Shown here piece after piece: positions 16,035 to 23,890 of a DNA stretch of 64,000 nucleotides; the stretch's first letter is position 1; each line of letters opens with the position of its first letter. Position numbers and translations under genes: made by a program. The stretch covers positions 2,604,001-2,668,000 of the forward strand of contig NZ_CP090376.1 of the NCBI RefSeq assembly GCF_022836875.1, given 5' to 3'. The notes under the pieces were generated by a model. The model saw nothing but the letters and a program-made list of their open reading frames with translations. It was not told the origin of the DNA and did not search any database. This stretch comes from Flavobacterium enshiense. Its GTDB lineage: Bacteria > Bacteroidota > Bacteroidia > Flavobacteriales > Flavobacteriaceae.

Positions 16035-17240
16035 ATGTTCCTACAAGTTTTTTCAAGATACATTAACAACTTCAGAGGGTTTTCACGGGAAATCTGGATC
16101 CTTACGCTCATTACTTTTATCAACAGAGCCGGCACAATGGTATTGCCGTTCTTATCCAAATACCTGAAAGAAGATTTACATTTTTCTTACAGTCAGGTCG
16201 GATGGATTATGGTTTGTTTTGGGTTAGGGTCGATGATTGGATCGTGGTTAGGAGGTAAACTATCCGATAAAATAGGCTTCTATAAAATTATGATCTTCAG
16301 TCTATTCACAAGTGGCCTATTGTTTTTTGTTATCCAGTTCATCACCAGTTTTGTCGGACTCTGTATAAGTATGTTTTCGATTATGATTATTGCCGATATG
16401 TTCCGACCGGCCATGTTTGTTTCACTTGGAGCCTATGCCAAACCTGAAAACAGAACCCGCGCTTTGACCTTAGTCCGTTTAGCTGTAAATCTTGGTTTCG
16501 CTGCCGGTCCGGCATTGGGTGGATTGATTATCATGGGCATCGGATATAAAGGGTTATTTTGGGTAGATGGTACAAGTTGCATTGTTTCAATATTGATATT
16601 TGCTTTGTTGGTAAAAGAGAAAAAGAAAGAACAAGTACATCTTGACCAATTTGAAAATGCACAACAGAAATCCGTTTTTAAGGACAGGCCATTTTGGATA
16701 TTCCTATTCATCAGCTTTCTTACGGCCATGGTTTTCTTCCAGTTATTTACCACACTCCCGCTTTATCATCATGAACAATTTGCAATGACTGAATTCCAAA
16801 CAGGATTGCTGATGTCGTTTAATGGCCTCATGGTTTTCTTTTTCGAGATGCCGATTGTCTCCTACTTTGAGCGTAAAAAAGTTGATAAAGTAAAAATCAT
16901 TCTCTTTGGCGCTTTATTTATGGCCATCAGCTACTATCTACTCCTTATCAATCTTTGGGCAGGTATTTTAATCGTAAGCATGCTGTTTGTTACTTTTGGT
17001 GAAATGTTTGCCTTCCCGTTTTCCAATTCCTTTGCAATGAGCCGGGCTCCTAAAGGACATGAAGGACGTTATATGGCACTTTATACGATGAGTTTCAGTT
17101 TAGCTCACATTATGAGCTCCAAAACCGGAATGGAGATCATTTCCCGATTTGGTTATTCGGTAAACTGGTTCTTCATGGGAAGTTGTGGCATTGCAGCACT
17201 AGTTTGCTGTCTTTGGCTGCGAAGAATACTAAATGACTAA
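16035..17240 (+). CDS. MFS transporter
   Basis: A 401-residue major facilitator with 12 predicted membrane helices. The signature loop between helices 2 and 3 reads GSWLGGKLSDKIGFYK (about 75-90). An RAGTMVLPFLSKYL motif in helix 1 and RALTLVRLAVNLGFAAGPALGG in helices 5/6 resemble the MdtH/YttB drug-efflux group. Substrate unknown. A TAGATTTG -7 box at 16010-16017 lies just upstream, although no clear -33 box is visible. Confidence 0.88.
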   Translation: MFLQVFSRYINNFRGFSREIWILTLITFINRAGTMVLPFLSKYLKEDLHFSYSQVGWIMVCFGLGSMIGSWLGGKLSDKIGFYKIMIFSLFTSGLLFFVIQFITSFVGLCISMFSIMIIADMFRPAMFVSLGAYAKPENRTRALTLVRLAVNLGFAAGPALGGLIIMGIGYKGLFWVDGTSCIVSILIFALLVKEKKKEQVHLDQFENAQQKSVFKDRPFWIFLFISFLTAMVFFQLFTTLPLYHHEQFAMTEFQTGLLMSFNGLMVFFFEMPIVSYFERKKVDKVKIILFGALFMAISYYLLLINLWAGILIVSMLFVTFGEMFAFPFSNSFAMSRAPKGHEGRYMALYTMSFSLAHIMSSKTGMEIISRFGYSVNWFFMGSCGIAALVCCLWLRRILND

Positions 17241-17335
17241 ATCTGATTTTTTTGTTGGATAACAGAATATTGTCTTTTTTTCTGTAGGAAAACTGTAATT
17301 TAGAGGTTACATTTATTTTAACCATCTGTTTCTAT

Positions 17336-18946
17336 ATGCATAAGGCGCTGCTATTCCTTCTCTTATTAAGTCAATTTGCCTTCTCTCAAAGCGACATCAG
17401 TAAGCTGGTTGACAGTTTAACGATGAACCTTTCCGATAAGGATAAAGCAACTATTGCTCTAAAAATTGCACATGAGTTAAAAAGTTCCGACTGGAAAAGA
17501 TCGCTACATTATATTGAATATTCTGAAAAGCTCGTAAAAAAAATAGACTCAGATCAAGTTACGGCCGATATCAACACCAAAATTGGAGACATCTACAACG
17601 AGAAAGATGCTTTCGACATTGCTTTAACTTATTATCTGAAGGCCTATGAATACTACAGGGAAAACAATGTTGGTGAAAAAAGATACCATCTGGAAAATTC
17701 TTTGGCCATCATTTATGCCCGACTGAATAATAAACAAAAAGCATTACACTATTTCAATAATTTACTGAAACACTATCGTGAAAAAAAGAACACCACTTTT
17801 ACAGCAAAAGCCTTTAACAATATAGGTACGCTTTACATGAGCAATGACATACTGGACAGTGCCATGGTTAATTTTAAGAAATCCTTGTTACTCAGTCAGA
17901 AAATTCACGACGAAAAATTAAACAGCATTTTATACAACAACCTCGGTATTTGTTATACTCGTTTAAATAATTTCGAGGAAGCCAAAAGTTACTTCGACAA
18001 ATCCATTGCAATTGCCGAAAATAATGCGACAGACAAAAACAAAGCCTGGATATACAATTCGATTTCGAAGATGTATTTGTTGAAAAAACAACCTGATGCA
18101 GCACTTTCCTATGCCCAAAAGGCAGCAGCGTTGCTGGAAAATGAAAAATACAGTTTTGAATATAAGAATGCTTTAATCAATATTTACAAATCCTACCTCT
18201 TGAAAGGCGATTATAAAAATGCAGCCACTTATTTTGAAACGTATGATCAGATAAGGGACAGTCTGAATATTGAAAGCAAAGCCATGAATGTTGAAAAACT
18301 GAAACTCGAGCAGGAACATAAAGAAAATGAAGAGCTACGATTATTAAAAGAAAGCAAAGAGAATTTCAAATACTATATAATAGGATTAAGCCTCATCATG
18401 GTGATGATGATACTCTTTATTTTATTGATCAAATACAGAAACAGGCTCACTAATGCACAATTGGAAAAAGATCTGTTCGAGGCCAAAAAAAACGAGTTGG
18501 ACGCCAATCTTGAACTAAAAAATAAAGAACTGATAACCAATTCCATGATGGAAATTCAGCGGGCGGAAATCATTGAACAAATCATAGATGATTTAAAAGA
18601 ACTGAAATTACAGTCCCCAAAAAAAGAAACAATGCAGACGATTGACATGATTATTAAACAATTGGGCAAAAGAGACAATGACAGTCTTTGGGAAGAATTC
18701 GAACTTCATTACGGGAATGTCAACGAATCGTTTTACAACACCCTCAGCGATAAACATCCGGAATTAACCTATCGTGATAAAAGACTTTGCGCCTTATTAA
18801 AACTTAACTTAACCACCAAAGAGATAGCTCAGATTACCGGGCAGTCGATAAAATCGTTGGAAAATGCGAGAACGAGACTGAGAAAAAAACTGAACTTAAC
18901 CAATACAAACCTCGATTTGGTTACCTATTTAGTTAATTTAAATTAA
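17336..18946 (+). CDS. TPR-TM-HTH regulatory protein
   Basis: A 536-residue protein: signal peptide (LLFLLLLSQFAFSQ, residues 5-18), about seven tetratricopeptide repeats (20-320, for example AKAFNNIGTLYMSNDILDSA), one membrane helix (about 343-362), a coiled coil (370-430) and a C-terminal LuxR-like HTH (about 470-536: RDKRLCALLKLNLTTKEIAQ and ENARTRLRKKLNL). This layout is common in flavobacteria, where a periplasmic TPR sensor is linked across the membrane to a DNA-binding domain. Target genes are unknown. It could act on the secreted-protein gene downstream. Confidence 0.85.
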   Translation: MHKALLFLLLLSQFAFSQSDISKLVDSLTMNLSDKDKATIALKIAHELKSSDWKRSLHYIEYSEKLVKKIDSDQVTADINTKIGDIYNEKDAFDIALTYYLKAYEYYRENNVGEKRYHLENSLAIIYARLNNKQKALHYFNNLLKHYREKKNTTFTAKAFNNIGTLYMSNDILDSAMVNFKKSLLLSQKIHDEKLNSILYNNLGICYTRLNNFEEAKSYFDKSIAIAENNATDKNKAWIYNSISKMYLLKKQPDAALSYAQKAAALLENEKYSFEYKNALINIYKSYLLKGDYKNAATYFETYDQIRDSLNIESKAMNVEKLKLEQEHKENEELRLLKESKENFKYYIIGLSLIMVMMILFILLIKYRNRLTNAQLEKDLFEAKKNELDANLELKNKELITNSMMEIQRAEIIEQIIDDLKELKLQSPKKETMQTIDMIIKQLGKRDNDSLWEEFELHYGNVNESFYNTLSDKHPELTYRDKRLCALLKLNLTTKEIAQITGQSIKSLENARTRLRKKLNLTNTNLDLVTYLVNLN

Positions 18947-19117
18947 AAATACCACAAAGCGTCCACACTCCTCTCTCAAAATCATCATTCAAAATAAATT
19001 CAAAAAACTCTTTAAAATCAGGTATTTACAAAAAAATGAGTGGTAAATAAGTGTAAAAATAAACAGCTTGAGTAGTTTATAAAGGCCTAAAAAATAGTAT
19101 CGGACATAGTGATTAAA

Positions 19118-19164
19118 TAATTTTGGAATAACCAAAAAAAATAATTCAGGGTGATATCTGAATT
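19118..19164 (+). promoter_or_regulatory. Leader region of the T9SS cargo gene
   Basis: A -7-type TAATTTTG lies at 19118-19125, and a 7-bp hairpin AATTCAG/CTGAATT at 19143-19164. No -33 TTG is found at the right spacing. The rest of the gap 18947-19217 is AT-rich and unremarkable. Confidence 0.35.
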
Positions 19165-19217
19165 AGAATCAAAAAACTATGACGATTATATTTTTTCAAA
19201 CTTAAATTATTAATGCT

Positions 19218-20882
19218 ATGAAAAAAATTACTTTTCTTTTACTTTTTTTAGTTTCTTTCCTATCGGGAAATGCTCAGTGGACCACAGATACAGCGGTAAA
19301 CACATTGGTGGCAGATGTGATCAACTTTGATCAGTATGTTGTTAAATGTCCAAACGGAAGTACATATGTTGTATTTTGGAAACAAGTAACTACAGGAGGC
19401 AATTTTGAATTGAGAGTACAGTTATTGGACGTTAACGGTGTTCGCAAATTCGGACCAGAAGGAATGCTGATAAGCAATACCGTACCAATGAGCACTTTCA
19501 CAATTACTAGTGGTGTAGCGGGCGATTCAAAAAACAACCTATATGTGTCGGTCGGAGGTACATCAACTCCATCTAATCCGCCAATTTTCGCCTACAAAAT
19601 AAACCAAGAAGGAAACATGTTATGGGGACCCAACGGAATAAGCGTAGGAAACGGATATCAGCCGACGATACTTCCTTTGGAGAATATTAATGAGAATGGG
19701 AATGTGTTGATCAGTTATATGAATAGTGCAGGTGGTCCCGCAAAATTACAAAAATATACGGCTGCAGGAGTTCCTGTTTGGGCTTCACCGGTGGATGTTC
19801 TTTCTGATATCCCTGCCTCCAGAACGGCACCGGCAAGTTTTTTTGAATTATCAAACCAACAAGTTATGTTGGTATTTCATAAAATAACTACTGGTACAAA
19901 CAGTTTTCTTTTCGCGCAAAAATTCAATACTGATGGACTGGCCCAATGGGCAGCACCAACGCGATTAGCAGATAAAGGAACTAATTTTAATAATCCAAGC
20001 TACGGAGGTGTTCAGGACGGGGATGTGGTTTATTATGGATATTCCGGAAAAACAGGAACGCGATCAGATTCATTTATGCAAAGAATCAATCCCGACGGTG
20101 CCATACCTTGGGGCATTAATGGAGTTGATTTTGACACCAATGCAACGATGTACGAAACCGATGCTCAAATTGCCTTTGCTCCGGGTTCGCAATATGTTTG
20201 GGCCATGTCAAACTACACTCCTTCTTCCCAAGACCTTAGAGGAGAATACATACAAAAATTTGATAAAATTACAGGGGCCAGACAATTTACTGATAATGCT
20301 AAACAGGTTTTTCCGGTAGATAATAATTACAGATGCCATGCCGGAAAACTTCAATTAATTAATGACAACCCGTTTTTTTTAATTACGGAAGGCTTTGCCA
20401 GTGGAACGACTCCATTGGCTGTTAAAGCAGTTCTTTTGAATTCTAATGGAGATTTTACATGGCCGGAACAATCCCTTCCTGTAGCAACTTTTAGTGCTAC
20501 TAAAGGATATATAACTTTAACAAAACCTGTGAACAACAGTGAGGCTGTTGTGGTTTTCACAGAACCAAAGGTCAGCGGACAGAATAGAATTTATGCCCAG
20601 AAATTTGTATTTCCGACACTTGGAGTTAATGATTTTGAAGATGCGGAAAATGCTGTACTACTATATCCAAACCCTGCCAGCAGTTACTTTAACATTAAAG
20701 CAGCTTCAACAATCAAAACTATTGCGGTTTATAATATGTTAGGTCAAAATGTTCTTACGAAGGACTTTGTAGATTCAATGGAATTAAACATACCAACTCA
20801 AAACTGGTCAAGAGGTTTATATACAATCAGCATTGAAACGACTGACAACAAAACGCTGACAAGAAAATTACTTAAAGAATAA
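19218..20882 (+). CDS. Secreted protein with T9SS type A sorting domain
   Basis: A 554-residue exported protein. The signal peptide is residues 1-19 (LLLFLVSFLSGNAQ). The body has repeated beta-blade-like units with W and YxQK/KFN motifs (WASPVDVLSDIP, FAQKFNTDGLAQWAAP, IYAQKFVFP), which suggests a propeller. The C-terminal 80 residues are the type IX sorting domain (VLLYPNPASSYFNIK, IAVYNMLGQNVL, LNIPTQNWSRGLYTISIET, LTRKLLKE). It should be delivered to the cell surface by the Por/Gld secretion system and anchored or released there. No catalytic domain was recognised. Confidence 0.88.
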   Translation: MKKITFLLLFLVSFLSGNAQWTTDTAVNTLVADVINFDQYVVKCPNGSTYVVFWKQVTTGGNFELRVQLLDVNGVRKFGPEGMLISNTVPMSTFTITSGVAGDSKNNLYVSVGGTSTPSNPPIFAYKINQEGNMLWGPNGISVGNGYQPTILPLENINENGNVLISYMNSAGGPAKLQKYTAAGVPVWASPVDVLSDIPASRTAPASFFELSNQQVMLVFHKITTGTNSFLFAQKFNTDGLAQWAAPTRLADKGTNFNNPSYGGVQDGDVVYYGYSGKTGTRSDSFMQRINPDGAIPWGINGVDFDTNATMYETDAQIAFAPGSQYVWAMSNYTPSSQDLRGEYIQKFDKITGARQFTDNAKQVFPVDNNYRCHAGKLQLINDNPFFLITEGFASGTTPLAVKAVLLNSNGDFTWPEQSLPVATFSATKGYITLTKPVNNSEAVVVFTEPKVSGQNRIYAQKFVFPTLGVNDFEDAENAVLLYPNPASSYFNIKAASTIKTIAVYNMLGQNVLTKDFVDSMELNIPTQNWSRGLYTISIETTDNKTLTRKLLKE

Positions 20883-20949
20883 CCACCACTAAACGATAAC
20901 TTAACTATCACTTTTTTTTGGTAGGCCTGCCAAATAAGTCCTATCTATG

Positions 20950-20975
20950 AAATCCCGATTCGTCGGGATTTTTTA
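20950..20975 (+). terminator. Terminator after the T9SS cargo gene
   Basis: AAATCCCGA (20950-20958), TTCG tetraloop, TCGGGATTT (20963-20971) and a T-run form a classical intrinsic terminator 67 nt after the stop. Confidence 0.85.
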
Positions 20976-21090
20976 TTACAGGACAGTTACCTCATCTAAA
21001 TAAATTAAAGTATCACTCCTCTCAGAAGTTAATTAACACTTTAGTACTCAGCATTTTTATTATTTTTACAATTCCCAAATTTGTTAACAA

Positions 21091-21146
21091 AACTATAAAA
21101 TTAGTTCATTAACTACAAAAATAGTTGTGTAACTAAAAATATAGTT
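21091..21146 (+). promoter_or_regulatory. Three BlaI/MecI-type operators in exact 20-bp phase
   Basis: Three dyads of the form AACTA-N6-TAGTT start at 21091, 21111 and 21131, so they repeat every 20 bp on one face of the helix. The ACTA-N6-TAGT half-site spacing equals that of the staphylococcal mec operator. They overlap the promoter of the downstream blaI homolog, so BlaI binding should block polymerase. Another palindrome, TTGTTAACAA, sits at 21081-21090. Confidence 0.75.
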
Positions 21147-21155
21147 GTACGTTTG
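21125..21155 (+). promoter_or_regulatory. Promoter embedded in the BlaI operators
   Basis: TTG at 21125-21127 and TACGTTTG at 21148-21155 have a 20-bp spacer and fit the Bacteroidetes consensus. The boxes overlap operators 2 and 3. The start point should be near 21161, leaving a leader of about 260 nt. Confidence 0.65.
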
Positions 21156-21410
21156 TTATGTGCTTGAGAGTTAGCAAGCACATTTTGCGTTAGATTTGAG
21201 ATTAAGAGGAGGACAGCCCGTGGCTGTCCGGTAAAAATCTACGCAGCTAATTAGCGTTAGGGATTACTTCACTTAACTTTTATTTTAATAGGAGTTCAGT
21301 GAACTACGTTTAAGGCGATATCCTCTTTATTTGGGCATTTCGAGAGCCTCAATGTCCAAATAAAAAGATAAAGCCGATAGTCCGACCCTTGTGGGAACGC
21401 CCATTTAAAA
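21156..21410 (+). ncRNA. Long structured leader RNA before blaI (possibly Flavo-1-like)
   Basis: The leader holds several hairpins: GTGCTTG/CAAGCAC (about 21161-21182), GGACAGCC/GGCTGTCC (about 21211-21229), a GTTCA/TGAAC pair (about 21294-21304), and a long stem TTTATTTGGGCATT/AATGTCCAAATAAA with one G-U pair (about 21327-21364). The long stem is extended at its base by GGC...GCC and is followed by CCGATAGTCCGACCC and a GGGAAC tail. This last arrangement reminds me of the Flavo-1 RNA class of flavobacteria, but I cannot score it against a model. It could be an independent small RNA or a cis-acting leader. Confidence 0.4.
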
Positions 21411-21419
21411 ACATCAATC

Positions 21420-21779
21420 ATGCAAAAGTTAACCAACAAAGAAGAAGAAGTAATGCACATTTTATGGAAGCTGGAAAAAGCCTTTGTGAAAGAAGTTATG
21501 GCAGAAATAAAAGAAGATCAGCCGCATTACAACACTTTGTCTACGATTATCCGGAATCTGGAAGAGAAAGGATATGTTTCGCACAATGCCTTTGGAAATA
21601 CGCACCAATACTTCCCTATCGTAACAAAAGAAGACTACCGTAAAGGTTTTATGAACACTGCTATTGAAAATTATTTCAATAACTCCTATAAAAGTATGGT
21701 TTCCTTTTTTGCCAAGGAAGAGAAAATCAGTGCCAAAGAATTACGCGAAATATTAGAAATGATCGAAAAGAAAAAATAA
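21420..21779 (+). CDS. BlaI/MecI family repressor
   Basis: A 119-residue winged-helix repressor. Residues 1-75 carry the family motifs KEEEVMHILWKLEKAFVKEV, YNTLSTIIRNLEEKGYVSH and FGNTHQYFPIV; the C-terminal helices (YKSMVSFFAKEEKISAKEL) dimerise. It should bind the three upstream dyads and repress its own operon until cleaved after M56 activation. The gap to the M56 gene is 5 nt. I placed the start at the ATG at 21420. Confidence 0.92.
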   Translation: MQKLTNKEEEVMHILWKLEKAFVKEVMAEIKEDQPHYNTLSTIIRNLEEKGYVSHNAFGNTHQYFPIVTKEDYRKGFMNTAIENYFNNSYKSMVSFFAKEEKISAKELREILEMIEKKK

Positions 21780-21784
21780 AGCCT

Positions 21785-23707
21785 ATGGAAGCTTTGGGAA
21801 TTTATCTGCTGAAAGTGAGCGCACTGATGGTAATTTTCTATCTCGCTTACTTTGTTTTCCTTCGAAAAGAAACATTTTTCAATTCGAACCGTTGGTTTTT
21901 ACTGGCAGGGTTGATTACTTCATTAGGTTTGCCGTTTGTGACGTATACCAAAATAGTTTGGGTAGATCCTGCTCCTGTTTATGATTATAGTACGCTTGCG
22001 CTTCCGGTAAATTACGTTCCGGTACAGGATCCGACCTTTGAAATTGACTGGTCTTTGGTTTTGGCCACTGTTTATGGAATCGGGATTTTGGTTTTTCTTG
22101 TAAAATTCGCTATCGATTGTTTCGCTATAAAACAGATTATCGAGAAACCGAAAGCCATCAAAAAAAGCGAATTCTATTTAATTGATACTGAAAAAGTCCA
22201 ATCACCTTTTTCATTCTTTAACTATATCGTTTATAATTCGGCCGTATTGAAAGAAGAAGAACTCGAGAACATTCTGCACCACGAAAAAGTACACAGTGCC
22301 CAGAGACATTCTTTAGATATGCTTTTGGCTCAGATCTTTTGTATTGCTTTCTGGTTCAATCCGATAGTTTGGCTCTACAAAAAAGCTATAGCACAAAACC
22401 TTGAGTTTATCGCCGATGCCGAAGCAACCAAAAAAATAGAAGACGTTAAAAGTTATCAGAAAACCCTATTAAAAGTAACAATGCAGTCGCAATGCATTGC
22501 AATCACCAATCCATTTTATCAATCATTAATCAAAAAACGAATTGTCATGTTAAACAAAAATCAATCAGACAAGAAGAATTCCTGGAAGTATCTAGTTGTA
22601 TTGCCGCTCTTAGCTTTCTTTATGTTCCAATTCCAAACACGTGTTTTGGCTCAGGAAAAAACTAATCCGGTGGCAGAAAAAAGTCAGGAATCCAAAAAAG
22701 TTGTTTCTGTGGTAATTGACAAAAACACCACGGATGCCGAAATCAAAAAAGATGCTGAAATGCTGAAAAAAGATTTTGCCATCACCTTAAAAGTATCCAA
22801 AATCAAAAGAAACTCCAGTGGTGAAATTACCGGACTTAAAATCAAAGTAAAAGACAATGAAGGTAATTCTGCCGATTCTCAATACAACAGCAAGACACCA
22901 ATCCAACCTATACAAATCGTAAAAGAATTTGGTGGCGATAAATTTTTCGGAATCGGAACAAAAGATTTTTTCAGAAAACAAAAATCTGATTTGGTACAAG
23001 TGAAACGAATCAAACATATCAGTGAAGACGGAGAAGATATTCAGGTAATTATTGAAGGCGACGATGACAATCATTTTGATTGGGCAGATGCATTGGGAAT
23101 TGATCCTCCGCTACCTCCGGATGCCCCTGCAGCTCCAGATGCGCCAGCAGTACCAGGTTTACCAGAAGCTCCCGATGCACCAGGAGCGCCAAAAGCGCCT
23201 AAAATGATGAAAAAAACTGTTGCTGTAAAGCAAAACGGTAATAAAAAAGAAGTTTGGGTTGACGGCGAAAAAGTAACCGAAGAAATTTTAGGCGACATGA
23301 ATATGGAAGACTTAGACAATGTATATGTTTATGATACCAAGGGCCCGAAAGGACATAAAGGACCGAAAGGCCACAAATTCATGGCACACGATCAAAGAGT
23401 TGAAGTGATTAATGACGGCGACAAAAAGATCGTTATCGTTACCAAAGGCGAAGACGGAAAGACTACAAGAACGGTTGAAACCATAGACTTCAAAAAAATA
23501 AACGACGAAGTAAAAGCTGAAATGAAACGTATGCGTCCTGAAATCGAAAAGGCTAAAAAAGAAGCCATGGAAGCAAGAAAACAAGGCATGGAAGCAAGAA
23601 GAGAAGCCATGAAAGAGCGTGAAGAAGCCTTAAAAGCAAGGGAGAAAGCTTTAGAGGAAAGAGAAAAAGCTTTGGAGCAAGCTGAAAAGCAAAACAAGAA
23701 GCCTTGA
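21785..23707 (+). CDS. M56 family (BlaR1-like) membrane metallopeptidase with extended tail
   Basis: A 640-residue membrane protease. Residues 1-115 hold three membrane helices; the HEKVH zinc motif is at 166-170 (ILHHEKVHSAQRH), and another helix lies about 175-200. After a final TM (about 260-283, YLVVLPLLAFFMFQFQTRVL) there is no penicillin-binding domain. Instead there are beta-rich repeats, a Pro/Ala-rich stretch (about 440-475), GPKGHKGPKGHK, and a Lys/Glu/Arg coiled coil (about 575-640) with EREEALKAREKALEEREKAL. It should sense an envelope signal and inactivate the BlaI partner. The signal is not lactam binding by any visible domain. Confidence 0.88.
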   Translation: MEALGIYLLKVSALMVIFYLAYFVFLRKETFFNSNRWFLLAGLITSLGLPFVTYTKIVWVDPAPVYDYSTLALPVNYVPVQDPTFEIDWSLVLATVYGIGILVFLVKFAIDCFAIKQIIEKPKAIKKSEFYLIDTEKVQSPFSFFNYIVYNSAVLKEEELENILHHEKVHSAQRHSLDMLLAQIFCIAFWFNPIVWLYKKAIAQNLEFIADAEATKKIEDVKSYQKTLLKVTMQSQCIAITNPFYQSLIKKRIVMLNKNQSDKKNSWKYLVVLPLLAFFMFQFQTRVLAQEKTNPVAEKSQESKKVVSVVIDKNTTDAEIKKDAEMLKKDFAITLKVSKIKRNSSGEITGLKIKVKDNEGNSADSQYNSKTPIQPIQIVKEFGGDKFFGIGTKDFFRKQKSDLVQVKRIKHISEDGEDIQVIIEGDDDNHFDWADALGIDPPLPPDAPAAPDAPAVPGLPEAPDAPGAPKAPKMMKKTVAVKQNGNKKEVWVDGEKVTEEILGDMNMEDLDNVYVYDTKGPKGHKGPKGHKFMAHDQRVEVINDGDKKIVIVTKGEDGKTTRTVETIDFKKINDEVKAEMKRMRPEIEKAKKEAMEARKQGMEARREAMKEREEALKAREKALEEREKALEQAEKQNKKP

Positions 23708-23813
23708 AAAACAAAAAATAAACTTTACAACAGTAATCATCAATCATCATCACCCGAGGCATTTGATATTAAGAAAATTAATTAATTGGAGCGCAGCGGA
23801 AAAAATCAAAACT

Positions 23814-23848
23814 AAAAAGACCGTCATGTTTATGACGGTCTTTTTTTA
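23814..23848 (+). terminator. Terminator of the blaI-M56 operon
   Basis: AAAAAGACCGTCAT, GTTT loop, ATGACGGTCTTTTTTT: a 14-bp stem and T-run. The convergent ABC gene begins its stop at 23891, so the hairpin may serve both. Confidence 0.85.
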
Positions 23849-23890
23849 TTTAAACTACCGAGGGAAGCTTTACTGAGCAATTAAATACTT

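Noticed and set aside
23071..23762. Overlapping minus-strand frames opposite the M56 tail
   Set aside because: They result from the low-complexity Pro/Ala and Lys/Glu composition of the real gene.
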